A stretch of DNA of 64,000 nucleotides from Actimicrobium sp. CCC2.4 (GTDB lineage Bacteria; Pseudomonadota; Gammaproteobacteria; Burkholderiales; Burkholderiaceae_D): positions 2,046,001 through 2,110,000 of the forward strand of contig NZ_CP133777.1 in assembly GCF_034347385.1 (NCBI RefSeq), written 5' to 3'. Shown in pieces: positions 26,786 to 35,465 of this stretch (position 1 is its first letter; every line of letters starts with the position of its first letter). Both the position numbers and the translations under genes were made by a program. A model generated the notes under the pieces. That model searched no databases. It saw only the letters and a program-made list of their open reading frames with translations, and was not told the DNA's origin.

Positions 26786-27416
26786 TTGTGCACGCGCGCC
26801 GCCCTCGGCGAGTCATTGTTTTTCTTGTATCTGCGCTTCAGGGGTATGCACTTTTACTTCGCATGCGAGCGAAGTAATGTTGCGAGATTTTTAAAATGGG
26901 AAGTAAAAGTAATAAGTTGTCTAAAAATCGACGGAGACCTTCATGGCTTCAAGCCATTCTCAAACCTACTTTACGAATCAGACGGCCATTGAGCGCCCGA
27001 AGGGCGCGCAACTCTTTGAGTTGTAGACACCCAAACTAAAGCTGCAGACGAGGCTCTTCGGTCCACTCCAAGTTTGGTTTTGTTACATCCTGTCGAAACT
27101 CGACTAATCGGCTAATTTGCGTGAGTATTCTTCAGTACATGGTGGTGCGACCGCAGATTTTTATGCTTTTCACGCAACACAATCTAGATTTTCTGCGTTG
27201 CAACATGTGCGTTTTTTAATGTTGTCGCGTTCCAGCCAACATGATTTGATGTAATCAATCGGTTAGCTCATGGTGCGTTGAGCCAGTAGAAACGGAAGGG
27301 TGTAGAGATGGGCTAAGCGTGAGGCCCTAATGGGCGGGGATCGCCACCGCGTTCATGCCGATGAAAACACAACGTCCTCGCTGCGGATGTGATGTGTTGT
27401 TAACGATTCGTGGTAC
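26786..27416. other. Gene-free region with clustered hairpins (26851-27023)
   Basis: No gene is supported. TTACTTCGC/GCGAAGTAA form a 9-bp stem (26854-26862 with 26869-26877). CTTTTACTTC (26851-26860) can alternatively pair with GAAGTAAAAG (26900-26909). Three short-loop palindromes follow: ATGGCTT-C-AAGCCAT (26943-26957), GCGCCC-GAA-GGGCGC (26993-27007) and CAACTC-TTT-GAGTTG (27009-27023). This may be a structured RNA or a transposon end. The remainder, to the higBA promoter, shows nothing recognisable. Confidence 0.5.
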
Positions 27417-27445
27417 TTGCATTGGTCCCAATTGGGGACTAGACT
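27417..27445 (+). promoter_or_regulatory. higBA promoter with operator in the spacer
   Basis: TTGCAT (27417-27422), 17 bp, TAGACT (27440-27445), seven bases before the higB ATG. The spacer is filled by the palindrome GTCCCAATTGGGGAC (27425-27439), a plausible HigA operator. Confidence 0.55.
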
Positions 27446-27451
27446 ACAGAC

Positions 27452-27754
27452 ATGCGCATCATATCGAAAAAGCACTTGGTCGCCTATTGGACACGGCATC
27501 CCGGCACCGAGCAGCCACTGAAAGCCTGGCACGAGGAAGCGAGCGCGGCGTGCTGGCAAACGCCGCAGGACATCAAGAATCAGTACCGTAATGCCAGTGT
27601 GGTCGGGCAGAACCGGGTGGTGTTCAACATTAAGGGCAATGACCACCGCCTGATTGTGGCTATTGCTTACCAGTTTGGCGCAATTTACATCAAATTCATT
27701 GGCACGCACGCCGAATACGACAGGATTGACGCGGCCACGATCAACATGGAGTAA
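27452..27754 (+). CDS. higB: HigB-type mRNA interferase toxin
   Basis: A 100-residue protein with the HigB_toxin layout: MRIISKKHLVAYWTRHPGTEQPLKAWHEEA at the start, NRVVFNIKGNDHRLIVAIAYQFGAIYIKFIGTHAEYDRID at the end. The family cleaves mRNA on the ribosome. The antitoxin gene starts 3 bp after its stop. It lies next to a serine resolvase, a common arrangement in Tn3-type transposons. Confidence 0.93.
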   Translation: MRIISKKHLVAYWTRHPGTEQPLKAWHEEASAACWQTPQDIKNQYRNASVVGQNRVVFNIKGNDHRLIVAIAYQFGAIYIKFIGTHAEYDRIDAATINME

Positions 27755-27757
27755 GAG

Positions 27758-28132
27758 ATGGAACTCAAACCAATCCGTACTGAAGAACAGTATCAGCAGT
27801 CGCTGGTGGCAGCCTCCTGGTACGTTGATCACGAACCCGTTCCTGGTTCGCTGGAGGGCGACCGCTTCGAGGTTTTGCTGATGCTCATTGAGGCTTACGA
27901 AAGCACGGTCTACCCGGTTACTGCTCCCGATCCGGTCGCGGCCATCAAGTTTCGAATGGAACAGGCCGGTCTCGCCGCAAAAGATCTGGTGCCGATGATC
28001 GGTAAGCTCAATCGCGTCTATGAAATTCTCAATTACAAGCGGCCACTGACGCTCGCCATGATCCGGCGACTGCATGCCGGATTGCATATTTCTGCGGAAA
28101 GCCTGATCAGCGGTTCGGCATCGCCGGCCTGA
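27758..28132 (+). CDS. higA: HigA-type antitoxin
   Basis: A 124-residue protein. Its C-terminal half has the Xre-like helix-turn-helix of HigA (IKFRMEQAGLAAKDLVPMIGKLNRVYEILNYKRPLTLAMIRRLHAGLHISAESLI). It should neutralise HigB and repress the promoter at 27417. AGAG precedes the ATG. Confidence 0.92.
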   Translation: MELKPIRTEEQYQQSLVAASWYVDHEPVPGSLEGDRFEVLLMLIEAYESTVYPVTAPDPVAAIKFRMEQAGLAAKDLVPMIGKLNRVYEILNYKRPLTLAMIRRLHAGLHISAESLISGSASPA

Positions 28133-28149
28133 TCGGCTTCGAATCAGCA

Positions 28150-28290
28150 GTCAGGTTGGGCTATACCCTAACCTGATGTCAGGAGGCCTCAACATAAGCC
28201 GTCAGAATAGGGTTGGTATCGTAATGTCTTGACAGGTTTCTTCAGCGGTCATTGAGTCTATCCTGACATATCTTATTAAAGTGGCACGCT
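28150..28290 (+). repeat. Resolvase upstream region (res-like) sharing a repeat with 63637-63700
   Basis: From TACCCTAACCTGATGTCAGG onward, about 60 bp match 63640-63700 with roughly one mismatch in four. The shared blocks include GGCCTCAAC and CCGTC..GAATAG. Lying directly before a serine resolvase gene, this is where its resolution site would be expected. The motif GCTATACCCTAACCTG also occurs at 7019-7034, next to miniature element B. Confidence 0.5.
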
Positions 28291-28857
28291 TTGCGAGGTC
28301 AACGCATCGGTTATGTCCGGGTTAGCAGTTTTGACCAGAATCCAGAACGTCAGCATGATCAGGTCCAGGTGGGAAAACTGTTCACCGACAAGGCCTCGGG
28401 CAAAGACATACAGCGGCTACAGCTCGACGCCTTGCTGTCGTTCGCCCGTGAAAGTGACACGGTAGTCGTGCACAGCACGGACCGTCTGGCGCGCAACCTA
28501 GACGACCTGCGTCGCCTGGTGCTGCAACTCACCAAGCGCGGTATCCGCATCGAGTTCGTCAAGGAATGCCTGAGCTTCACCGGCGAAGACTCGCCGATGG
28601 CCAACCTGCTGCTGTCAGTCATGGGGGCGTTCGCGGAGTTTGAGCGGTCCTTGATCGGCGAGCGGCAGCGCGAAGGAATCGCATTGGCCAAGCAGCGCGG
28701 CGCCTACCGAGGTCGCAAGAAAGCGCTGGTGGATAATCAGGTTGTCGAGCTGCGCCGCCGTGCTGGTGCCGGCGAGCAGAAATCAACCCTTGCGCGTAAG
28801 TTCGGCATCAGTCGGGAGACCGTGTATCAATACTTGAAGATGGTGCCAACTCCTTAA
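28291..28857 (+). CDS. Serine recombinase (Tn3-type resolvase)
   Basis: About 188 residues from a TTG start at 28291. Catalytic Ser in GYVRVSSFDQN; the conserved STDRLARNLDDLRRLV, NLLLSVMGAFAEFERSLIGERQREG and C-terminal helix-turn-helix (KSTLARKFGISRETVYQYLK) are all present. With higBA upstream it looks like the resolvase/toxin module of a Tn3-family transposon, but no ~1000-residue Tn3 transposase gene is in the window. The element is therefore a remnant or a resolvase-only piece. Confidence 0.93.
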   Translation: MRGQRIGYVRVSSFDQNPERQHDQVQVGKLFTDKASGKDIQRLQLDALLSFARESDTVVVHSTDRLARNLDDLRRLVLQLTKRGIRIEFVKECLSFTGEDSPMANLLLSVMGAFAEFERSLIGERQREGIALAKQRGAYRGRKKALVDNQVVELRRRAGAGEQKSTLARKFGISRETVYQYLKMVPTP

Positions 28858-28899
28858 CTTGGTTTTCCGACTCACTGCAACTCAAACCCATATATTTGC

Positions 28900-29031
28900 G
28901 AGGCGGCGCAGCAAGGTTTTACGGGGATGTGAGTCCGGCGATTAACCTGACGCCGGATCGCCGTTTTACTCGCGCTCGGGCACCAGCGTTAAAGTGGACC
29001 CATTGAGTGTTGTTGAGACTATTGCGTACAT
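28900..29031 (+). pseudogene. Duplicate of the 3' tail of the SRAP gene and its downstream flank
   Basis: Encodes EAAQQGFTGM then TGA, matching the last residues of the SRAP protein at 176-886 (EAAQQGFPGM). The similarity continues ~100 bp past the stop (compare 854-983). Only the last ten codons of the gene remain. It marks the left edge of the restriction-modification island. Confidence 0.7.
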
Positions 29032-29151
29032 TCCCAGATAAGGTGCGCTGAGGGTAGCGGGCTAAAGCAAAAAACTTTTTTGAGAGATATGTTGCTGGAC
29101 ATAAACAGAATGTTTCTGTAGCTTATGATGATTAGATCATAAGCTAATTTC

Positions 29152-29511
29152 ATGCCAAAATATTTTGATGGTGAAGTGTCACTACCGTTTGAAATCGTTC
29201 GTTTAACGTCTACAGAAATTACTCCTGCTGCACTTGACGCCGTCTTTTCCACCAGGGACGGTGCGACAATTTCTGTCGTATTTACGGGGTTCGAGGCTGG
29301 ATGCCTCGGATATATTATCAATGTACGGAAACAATCGGTGGCATTCCAGATCGTCAACATCGCAGGAGAAACAGAACTTGTCGTGACAAGCACCGAGCGC
29401 CTAGTTGATTTAATCGAACATATTTCAGGTATTCGATACGTTGAGGAGGTTCAAAATGTCTTCTACGGTTCTAGAAATAATATCGGCTCATCAATGACAT
29501 ATTCTTATTAA
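29152..29511 (+). CDS. Uncharacterised 119-residue protein
   Basis: Not recognised. It is a soluble protein with alternating strands (EIVRLTSTEITPAALDAVF, ATISVVFTGFEAGCLGYIINV, KQSVAFQIVNIAGETELVV) and a short C-terminal tail. It converges on the putative restriction endonuclease gene, and the two overlap by 4 bp at their 3' ends. Codon use is AT-richer than the catabolic genes, as for the whole restriction-modification block. It could be an accessory or immunity-type protein, but nothing shows this. Confidence 0.5.
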   Translation: MPKYFDGEVSLPFEIVRLTSTEITPAALDAVFSTRDGATISVVFTGFEAGCLGYIINVRKQSVAFQIVNIAGETELVVTSTERLVDLIEHISGIRYVEEVQNVFYGSRNNIGSSMTYSY

Positions 29512-30635
29512 GTCTCTGCGACCTCTTCAAGCCAATGCGCTGCTCTGAGGTTAGCTTGAATTCGATCATATTCAGAATCAGGCTTCTTCCCTTGGTCCAT
29601 TATTGTCCAGTAACCTCCACGTATAGCAAAAAGCTTCCAATCCAGCTTTACACCAAGCCACAATAGCGCCGTCTTGGAAGGTGACGACCTCACGCCAATC
29701 GTTCGTAACCATTGGTCTGGCCGGGGACCCGCAAGCAACTGGAAATTAACACCGCTTGGCAATTCGACATTTCCTAAAATTTTGCACTCCTGCGGATACT
29801 CTGTTCCCACCTCAGCGTCTGCCTGAATACAGCCTTCAAGGAGACAAATATCCAAAAATGTCTCTCTCAACCCTAGCGCAAGTACCTGCTGCTTGAACTT
29901 TGTATATAGATCATCCTCTTCTCTCATTTCCAAATAGTGTGGCACAGACTGCGGCATTTCTTGTGGAAGTTGAATTCTCATAAGTTTCCCCATGTTGCCT
30001 TCCTCCGCCTTATAAGTCGCTTCTGCACCATTGATAATTGGAGTCGCAACGTCAATACCCTTAACACGCCCGCCCTGATTTAGAAGCCAACCATAGTCTC
30101 GTATTTTGGCAAGTAGCCAAGCATCAAATACACCAACGAGGTGAATGTGTGGGTACGTAATACTTGTGCCCTCATGAACGCCAACTTGCCATCCCCAATT
30201 AATTATTACAATAAAATCTTTACGATATCTAATCAGTTGCAGCGGGGTTGCCAAGTTCGCAGATTTCTCCTCAGCTGCAGTATGCAAGGCTTTGACTTCA
30301 AGTCCAATCTCGTTGTCCCGTTGACGGTTCCGAATTATCAAATCCGGAAATACATTCCACAATACGGCGGCCACAGAAAGACCACTATTATCTTGGTGAA
30401 GAATATTATTCATTTCATAAGCCACTGAATATTCCAGTAACGTCGAAACACGCGTTCGTGTGTCTGTTAAATGGCGTGGATCTCGAGGCGGTCGCTCACT
30501 TGTTTTTCTTGCTGTTAATGTTTTTGAAACACCAGCATTGACGCGTTTGATTGCGATTTCAAGCAATTTTAGAACGAATTGCCTTGAGGTTAAATCATTC
30601 GATTCCTGCAAAGAATATTGTATAGTACTTGACAT
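29508..30635 (-). CDS. Putative restriction endonuclease (PD-(D/E)XK-like) of a two-gene R-M system
   Basis: 375 residues from the ATG at 30635, one base after the methyltransferase stop, with AAGGG as ribosome site. The longer frame upstream lies inside the methyltransferase gene and is not real. It contains a likely nuclease motif, Pro97-Asp98 followed by Glu113-Val-Lys115 (FPDLIIRN ... IGLEVKAL), preceded by a helix with Glu69. No close family was recognised. Pairing with a methyltransferase in one operon supports a restriction role. Soluble, no membrane segments. Confidence 0.68.
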   Translation of the reverse strand: MSSTIQYSLQESNDLTSRQFVLKLLEIAIKRVNAGVSKTLTARKTSERPPRDPRHLTDTRTRVSTLLEYSVAYEMNNILHQDNSGLSVAAVLWNVFPDLIIRNRQRDNEIGLEVKALHTAAEEKSANLATPLQLIRYRKDFIVIINWGWQVGVHEGTSITYPHIHLVGVFDAWLLAKIRDYGWLLNQGGRVKGIDVATPIINGAEATYKAEEGNMGKLMRIQLPQEMPQSVPHYLEMREEDDLYTKFKQQVLALGLRETFLDICLLEGCIQADAEVGTEYPQECKILGNVELPSGVNFQLLAGPRPDQWLRTIGVRSSPSKTALLWLGVKLDWKLFAIRGGYWTIMDQGKKPDSEYDRIQANLRAAHWLEEVAET

Positions 30636-30636
30636 T

Positions 30637-32796
30637 TTAACCCTTCGTAACAAATGCATTCGCGACATTATTGATGGCTTGGAGCTCAAGATGAGTGGCA
30701 GTTGCTTCCAATTGTCGAGCTTCATTGCGAGTTCGCTCGTAGAGGCCTTTCGCAGCGGAAAATGCATTGAGAATTTCTACTTGCCGATTATTTGGTGGAA
30801 CAGGAACCTTTACACGCAAAAGATCCTTAAGTGTGATTCGAGGGCGGCCGATTCCAGCGATAAGGTGGATAATCTGACCGAAAACAAAATCAGAGCGCAA
30901 TAATATTGATAATAACAAGGGATCAATAACTGCTACATGGTTCTTCTCACGAACAGTTAATACAATGCATTCGGCGGACGTATATCCTGGAGTGAGCCAA
31001 TCAGCGTATGCAACCTTACGAAGTCCAGGGCGCATTTTTGCAAATAAAATATCTCCTCGACAATATCTCTTTACAGCACTCGACAGTGAATTAGCAGGAG
31101 TTCTAACCTGATTCGCTAAACCAACATAAGATTCCATGTGCGCAAGCCCTGTATAGGGGATAATCTGGTCGGTAAGGTCGATTGAGGGGACGCAGCTTTC
31201 ATTGCGAACCCCGCAAAGGTCGCCTAACTGTACCAAAGGAAACTCGCATCTAGCCACTGCGGCTTCAGCTGCCACACGAGCAGGATGGTGGAAACGAAAA
31301 TCTAATCGATTTTCAGCTCGGTCCAACGACAGATTGTTACCAGATGTCTTGCCTACAAATAAATTCACTGTCTGACGTTCGAGAACTCCTGTTCGTTCGA
31401 ATTGTCGCCAAACCGCCAGAATGCTCGGGAGATCGTTGTTCAGAGAAGGCAGACCTGTTTCGTCGTATGTTAGGTCTGGGTCGCCATTTGCTTTACGTCC
31501 AACATTTTCTGCCCTAGCATAAAAAGTTAAGTAGTTTGTGCTTGGAACGGTTCGCTTTCGTAAAAGAAGTATCGACGTATTTACGTTTGCATATGGCATA
31601 AATGCGGCTTCTGGTAAGCTTATCACGGCGCAGAGCTCCGCTTGTCCCAGAATAACGTCGCGAACATCAGCCGCTGATGGCAAGGACAAAACTCCTTCAT
31701 CAATAACCACGACGAGCCAACCGCCCTCCCTTAACAGGGCAAGGCTACGTTCAAGGAACAAAATTCCCCTGCGTCGACTCACCTTTCCTCGCCCGAGAAT
31801 ATAGGTATCTAGTTCATCTCTTTCAGTGAAATCACTACCAAATGGCGGATTTGTCAAAATAACGTCAAATTTTTCAGAGAACTGTCGTCCGGCCGCACCA
31901 AGTGTTCCTCCATTCCCCAAGCACATAGTTTGAAATTTTGGTGTGTTGTGAACATAAAGATTTATTCCAGAAACCCAAGCGAGGCGTTCGTCAATCTCTA
32001 ATCCAATTAAATTAACGTTTTCTATTTTTCGCTTCGCGACCTCTACAAGAAAACCACCTGTACCGCACGCAGGGTCAGCAATAACACCTGAAAGATTTTC
32101 CTCTACCAATCCCACCATAAACTCCACAATACTTTGCGGTGTAAAAAATTGCTGATGATCGCCTTTATCAAAGGTATTTCGTATCATTTCCTCATATGCA
32201 TAACCTTTAACATCGCGGGCACCCGTAGCTAGCGATATCTCATTAAGAGCGGAACCAAGCGAATCTAACGCAGCATCACTCAATCGAAGTTCACGAAATT
32301 TCATAGGGAAAAGTGTGCCGTTTAGGTCCGTCGATGAACGAAAAGCTAAACGAATTTTCTCTGCATAATCATTTTTTTGCTCGTTTGATTTACGATCAAA
32401 CAGCGTCGAGTCATAGCGAGATCGATCGACGAGGAGTTTAAGAAATAATAATTTTGTTACTTCATCGAAACGCTCAATAATGCTACTGTTTGCATCGGTG
32501 TCACGTAAAATTCTGTGCAATTTAACCAAGAGTCTTCGGATCCTCTTTTCCGTTTCATCCGTTGAAATCACCTCTCCAGTAAAACCGTGATCTTCCGAAA
32601 TGGCACTTTCAAACATTGTTTGCTGCTCAAGAACCATTGGATTCAAACCTTGAACGTCTTTTAATAAATACATCCGATAGTTATTTGTGGAGTTCCGTAC
32701 GGGCTTAAGTTTTCCCGACTTATCCCAATTTCTCAGTGTCTCTTTTGTAACACCAAGGAGGCTTGCTGCTTCCGCGAGAGAAATGTACGATGTCAT
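30637..32796 (-). CDS. N6-adenine DNA methyltransferase fused to a specificity domain, with N-terminal MerR-type HTH
   Basis: 719 residues in three parts. Residues 5-50 form a MerR/excisionase-like HTH (SLAEAASLLGVTKETLRNWDKSGKLKP ... NNYRMYLLKDVQGL). Residues ~95-480 are an HsdM-like methyltransferase with FFTPQSIVEFMV (217-228), DPACGTGGF (241-249, AdoMet binding) and NPPFG (316-320, catalytic). Residues ~510-719 resemble an HsdS target-recognition domain (GDILFAKMRPGLRKVAY, GRPRITLKDLLRVKVPVPP, then a helical spacer). It should both methylate and recognise its site alone. The HTH could serve regulation. Operon with the nuclease gene downstream. Confidence 0.87.
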   Translation of the reverse strand: MTSYISLAEAASLLGVTKETLRNWDKSGKLKPVRNSTNNYRMYLLKDVQGLNPMVLEQQTMFESAISEDHGFTGEVISTDETEKRIRRLLVKLHRILRDTDANSSIIERFDEVTKLLFLKLLVDRSRYDSTLFDRKSNEQKNDYAEKIRLAFRSSTDLNGTLFPMKFRELRLSDAALDSLGSALNEISLATGARDVKGYAYEEMIRNTFDKGDHQQFFTPQSIVEFMVGLVEENLSGVIADPACGTGGFLVEVAKRKIENVNLIGLEIDERLAWVSGINLYVHNTPKFQTMCLGNGGTLGAAGRQFSEKFDVILTNPPFGSDFTERDELDTYILGRGKVSRRRGILFLERSLALLREGGWLVVVIDEGVLSLPSAADVRDVILGQAELCAVISLPEAAFMPYANVNTSILLLRKRTVPSTNYLTFYARAENVGRKANGDPDLTYDETGLPSLNNDLPSILAVWRQFERTGVLERQTVNLFVGKTSGNNLSLDRAENRLDFRFHHPARVAAEAAVARCEFPLVQLGDLCGVRNESCVPSIDLTDQIIPYTGLAHMESYVGLANQVRTPANSLSSAVKRYCRGDILFAKMRPGLRKVAYADWLTPGYTSAECIVLTVREKNHVAVIDPLLLSILLRSDFVFGQIIHLIAGIGRPRITLKDLLRVKVPVPPNNRQVEILNAFSAAKGLYERTRNEARQLEATATHLELQAINNVANAFVTKG

Positions 32797-33246
32797 AATT
32801 TCATAATAGCCAATGTTTTGTAATGTTCAAAGGTTACAAGAAATATGCATTTTGTGCAAGCTTCGCAAGATATTTTGTAATCACCCGGCAAACGTGTTGT
32901 TGTACTTTAAATCCAAGAAGTGGTTCCACGTCTGACCTCCAGAAAATTCCGTCACCCAAGCTCAAGCCCTGCAACGAGCGCATCTAGGGCTTTTAAGCGC
33001 GAACCGCCTATTTCTTCGGACTGTGCTCAAAACAAGCACCGGTGGGGATTGACGCCAAACTGATGCTTTCCGTCAGTGACGCCATTTGGCCTGATATGAC
33101 GCAATCGCCTTTTTGAAAACGACCTGTCCGAAACCGATCGGTTTAGGACGCCACCCGCGCGATATGTACTTAAGTAGGCCTTTGCTTATTTCGGACAGGC
33201 TTTATAATAAGTACCTCCATTTCGTACACTTTGGCGGCCTCGAACC
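32797..33246. other. Intergenic region with recombinase-site-like inverted repeats
   Basis: 450 bp without a gene. CCTGTCCGAAA (33123-33133) and TTTCGGACAGG (33189-33199) are perfect 11-bp inverted arms. Inside lies AACCGATCGGTT (33133-33144), itself a palindrome. This is 50-125 bp upstream of the serine recombinase at 33247, the expected location of a resolution site. The methyltransferase promoter must lie at ~32800-32850 on the other strand. Confidence 0.55.
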
Positions 33247-33837
33247 ATGTCTCGCACATTTATTTATGCTCGCGTCAGCACCATCGACCAGAACACCGAC
33301 AATCAGATCCTTGAAATTGAAGCTGCTGGCTTCTCCGTCAACCAACGACGTATTGTTGCCGAAAGTATTAGCGGCAGCGTAGCGGCGAGTGAACGTCCGG
33401 AGTTCTCTAAATTGCTTGACCGACTGGAGCCTGGTGATGTGCTCATCGTGACAAAACTCGATAGGCTAGGGCGCAATGCGATGGATGTACGCTCAACTGT
33501 CGAGCGACTCGCCGCCGATGGGGTTCGTGTTCATTGCCTTGCACTTGGCGGCGTTGATCTCACAAGCGCGGGCGGAAAAATGACCATGGCCGTGTTGACG
33601 GCAGTGGCGGAGTTCGAACGCGATTTGCTGATTGAGCGAACGCATGCGGGAATTGCGCGCGCACGCGCCGAAGGTAAGGTGATGGGGCGGCCGTCAGCAT
33701 TGACCAAGGTGCAACAGACGGAGGCTATTCGTCGCCTTGCGGAAGGTGTGTCGGTCTCGCAATTGGCGCGGGACTACAACACGACTCGCCAGTCCATTAT
33801 GCGAGTTCGAGATAAGGCTCTGCAAAATCACGGATGA
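33247..33837 (+). CDS. Serine recombinase (resolvase/invertase family)
   Basis: 196 residues. Catalytic Ser in [29 protein letters not shown] and [33 protein letters not shown] are conserved resolvase/invertase segments. The C-terminal HTH is [25 protein letters not shown]. It is not closely similar to the resolvase at 28291, so two independent recombinases flank the restriction-modification locus. Inverted repeats upstream could be its res site. Confidence 0.94.
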   Translation: MSRTFIYARVSTIDQNTDNQILEIEAAGFSVNQRRIVAESISGSVAASERPEFSKLLDRLEPGDVLIVTKLDRLGRNAMDVRSTVERLAADGVRVHCLALGGVDLTSAGGKMTMAVLTAVAEFERDLLIERTHAGIARARAEGKVMGRPSALTKVQQTEAIRRLAEGVSVSQLARDYNTTRQSIMRVRDKALQNHG

Positions 33838-33973
33838 TGAGAGGCCATGTCGGAACGCATGTTCTGGGGCTGGGGAGACGGAATTTTCTGGGGTTCCGGC
33901 TTAGATCCCCAAGTCAGGTTTTCACGCCCAACCGGCAGTACAAATTTAATACCCGAACTATTGCCCTGCATGT

Positions 33974-34122
33974 TGTTGGCGCCGACGAATTTTTGAACAC
34001 CCCGACCGATTTTCACTGACCCACCTTAACTGGCGTAAAGGTAAACGCAGCATGGCGTACCAAAGGCCCGGGTGGGTCAGTCGATGTCGGCGCCCTGGGT
34101 CAAAAACTCATCGGCGCCAACA
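33974..34122 (+). repeat. Palindromic miniature element A, copy 2 (149 bp)
   Basis: Starts TGTTGGCGCCGACGAA and ends CATCGGCGCCAACA. Nearly identical to 47131-47279 and, inverted, similar to 8281-8428. Contains ACTGACCCACC and GGGTGGGTCAGT as an inner inverted pair. No gene inside and no obvious target duplication. Confidence 0.82.
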
Positions 34123-34389
34123 GACGGTGATCTCACGCCAACTGGCATCGATTATTTTGTAGCATCTTTCATTGTTGCGGTTCACTGATCCGTTATGAAG
34201 GTGCATTTTTTCAGTGGTTGGGAGGTACAGGTGCAAGAGAATTACTGGTGAGTTTTGCTATAGTTGTACCTTGCACGTTTGCCGAAACCTTGAAGCACGT
34301 GTGATTTTCAGATATTCGCGAGCTTTTATGGTTCAAGCGGAAATATTGCAGCAATTCGATGGTAAAAAATTCATACCCAAGGAGGTTTG

Positions 34390-35217
34390 GTGAAGGACGA
34401 TGCAAACGAGACGGGTCAAGTAACGGAAACCGAGCGGCGTAACTACGCCGCCCCTGCTCTTGAAAAGGGGCTCGATATACTTGAAATCATGAGCAAAAGC
34501 GAGAAGCCGCTCTCGCAAAAAGAAATTGCTCAAAGTCTTGGGCGTAGCGTGGGTGAAATCTATCGCATGCTGAACTGCCTCGTGGACCGGAACTACATTT
34601 TTCAGGTGGATGACAGCTCGTACTCGATCACGACCAAACTTTTCGAACTGGCGCACACCAATCCCCAAACCCATAGGTTGCTGTTCGAGGCATTGCCCGT
34701 AATGCAACGTCTCGCCAAGGATCTCGAGCAGTCGTGCCACCTCACCGTGTATTCGCAAGGCAAGCAAGTCGTGCTGGCAAAGGTCGATACGCCCACTGGC
34801 ATGGGCTTTAGTGTGCGTACGGGATCGGAACTTGATGTATTGATTTCAGCATCTGGCCGTATTCTCCTGGCCTTTCAAGACGACGAAACGCGCCGGATGC
34901 GCATTGAAGAGTCGATGCAACGCCGTCCCGACCAATCTGATCCTCAAATTGGCGCCATCCTCGACACGATCCGTAACACCGGTTACGAGTCGATTGCCAG
35001 CAGGCAGGTTCGAGGGCTCTATGTAATCAGCTTTCCGATTCTTGACAGGCAAAATCGTGCACTCGCGGCGATGACGGTCCCTTTTGCGGAACGTATCGAT
35101 CAGGACCGGCGAAAGTCGGTCCCAGAAGTGACGGAGGCACTTGCTGCGGCGGCGAGTATTTTGTCCCAAAGAGTGGGTGGCGCTGGAGGAAGCGCTGCAG
35201 GGAACGCTACTCCCTAA
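34390..35217 (+). CDS. IclR-family transcriptional regulator
   Basis: About 275 residues. AAGGAGG (34379-34385) is very close to the GTG at 34390; a TTG one codon earlier is also in frame. Winged helix: LEKGLDILEIMSKSEKPLSQKEIAQSLGRSVGEIYRMLNCLVDRNYI. The effector domain includes CHLTVYSQGKQVVLAKVDTPTGMGFSVRTGSEL. It stands at the head of the CoA-dependent catabolic locus and is the likely regulator of it. The Ala/Gly-rich C-terminus (VGGAGGSAAGNATP) is disordered. Confidence 0.92.
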   Translation: MKDDANETGQVTETERRNYAAPALEKGLDILEIMSKSEKPLSQKEIAQSLGRSVGEIYRMLNCLVDRNYIFQVDDSSYSITTKLFELAHTNPQTHRLLFEALPVMQRLAKDLEQSCHLTVYSQGKQVVLAKVDTPTGMGFSVRTGSELDVLISASGRILLAFQDDETRRMRIEESMQRRPDQSDPQIGAILDTIRNTGYESIASRQVRGLYVISFPILDRQNRALAAMTVPFAERIDQDRRKSVPEVTEALAAAASILSQRVGGAGGSAAGNATP

Positions 35218-35465
35218 TAAATGCTCCGCGCAACCTGATGCAAGTGTGCTCCAGCCAGGTTTGGATGATGCGGCCGGAAGCTGGTGACGGCTGTTGCCAC
35301 CGGTTGGCCTTCTTCCCGGTGGCTTGAAGGTGCGACGGTCCGGCGTCCGGCACGCTCGACGCCGGTATCGGGACCGGTGATGCGACGACTTTGGCCATGC
35401 AAGTTTGACGATGCGCTGCCGGCCATGATAGCCGTGAGTTCATGGACCGTTCACTTACTGAGTTG
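35218..35465. other. Gap between convergent regulator and CoA-transferase genes
   Basis: About 250 bp. Small open frames exist on the minus strand, but none has recognisable content or a ribosome site. No strong terminator or repeat was found. Confidence 0.4.

Noticed and set aside
27200-27350. Possible group II intron or ISCR end before higB
   Set aside because: No reverse transcriptase or Rep gene and no recognisable domain V structure.
28291-28857. Complete Tn3-family transposon
   Set aside because: Resolvase and a toxin pair are present but no transposase gene and no outer 38-bp repeats were found.
35207-35443. 78-codon minus-strand frame between the IclR and CoA-transferase genes
   Set aside because: Two overlapping frames of similar length, no motif, no start signal; looks like random open frame.
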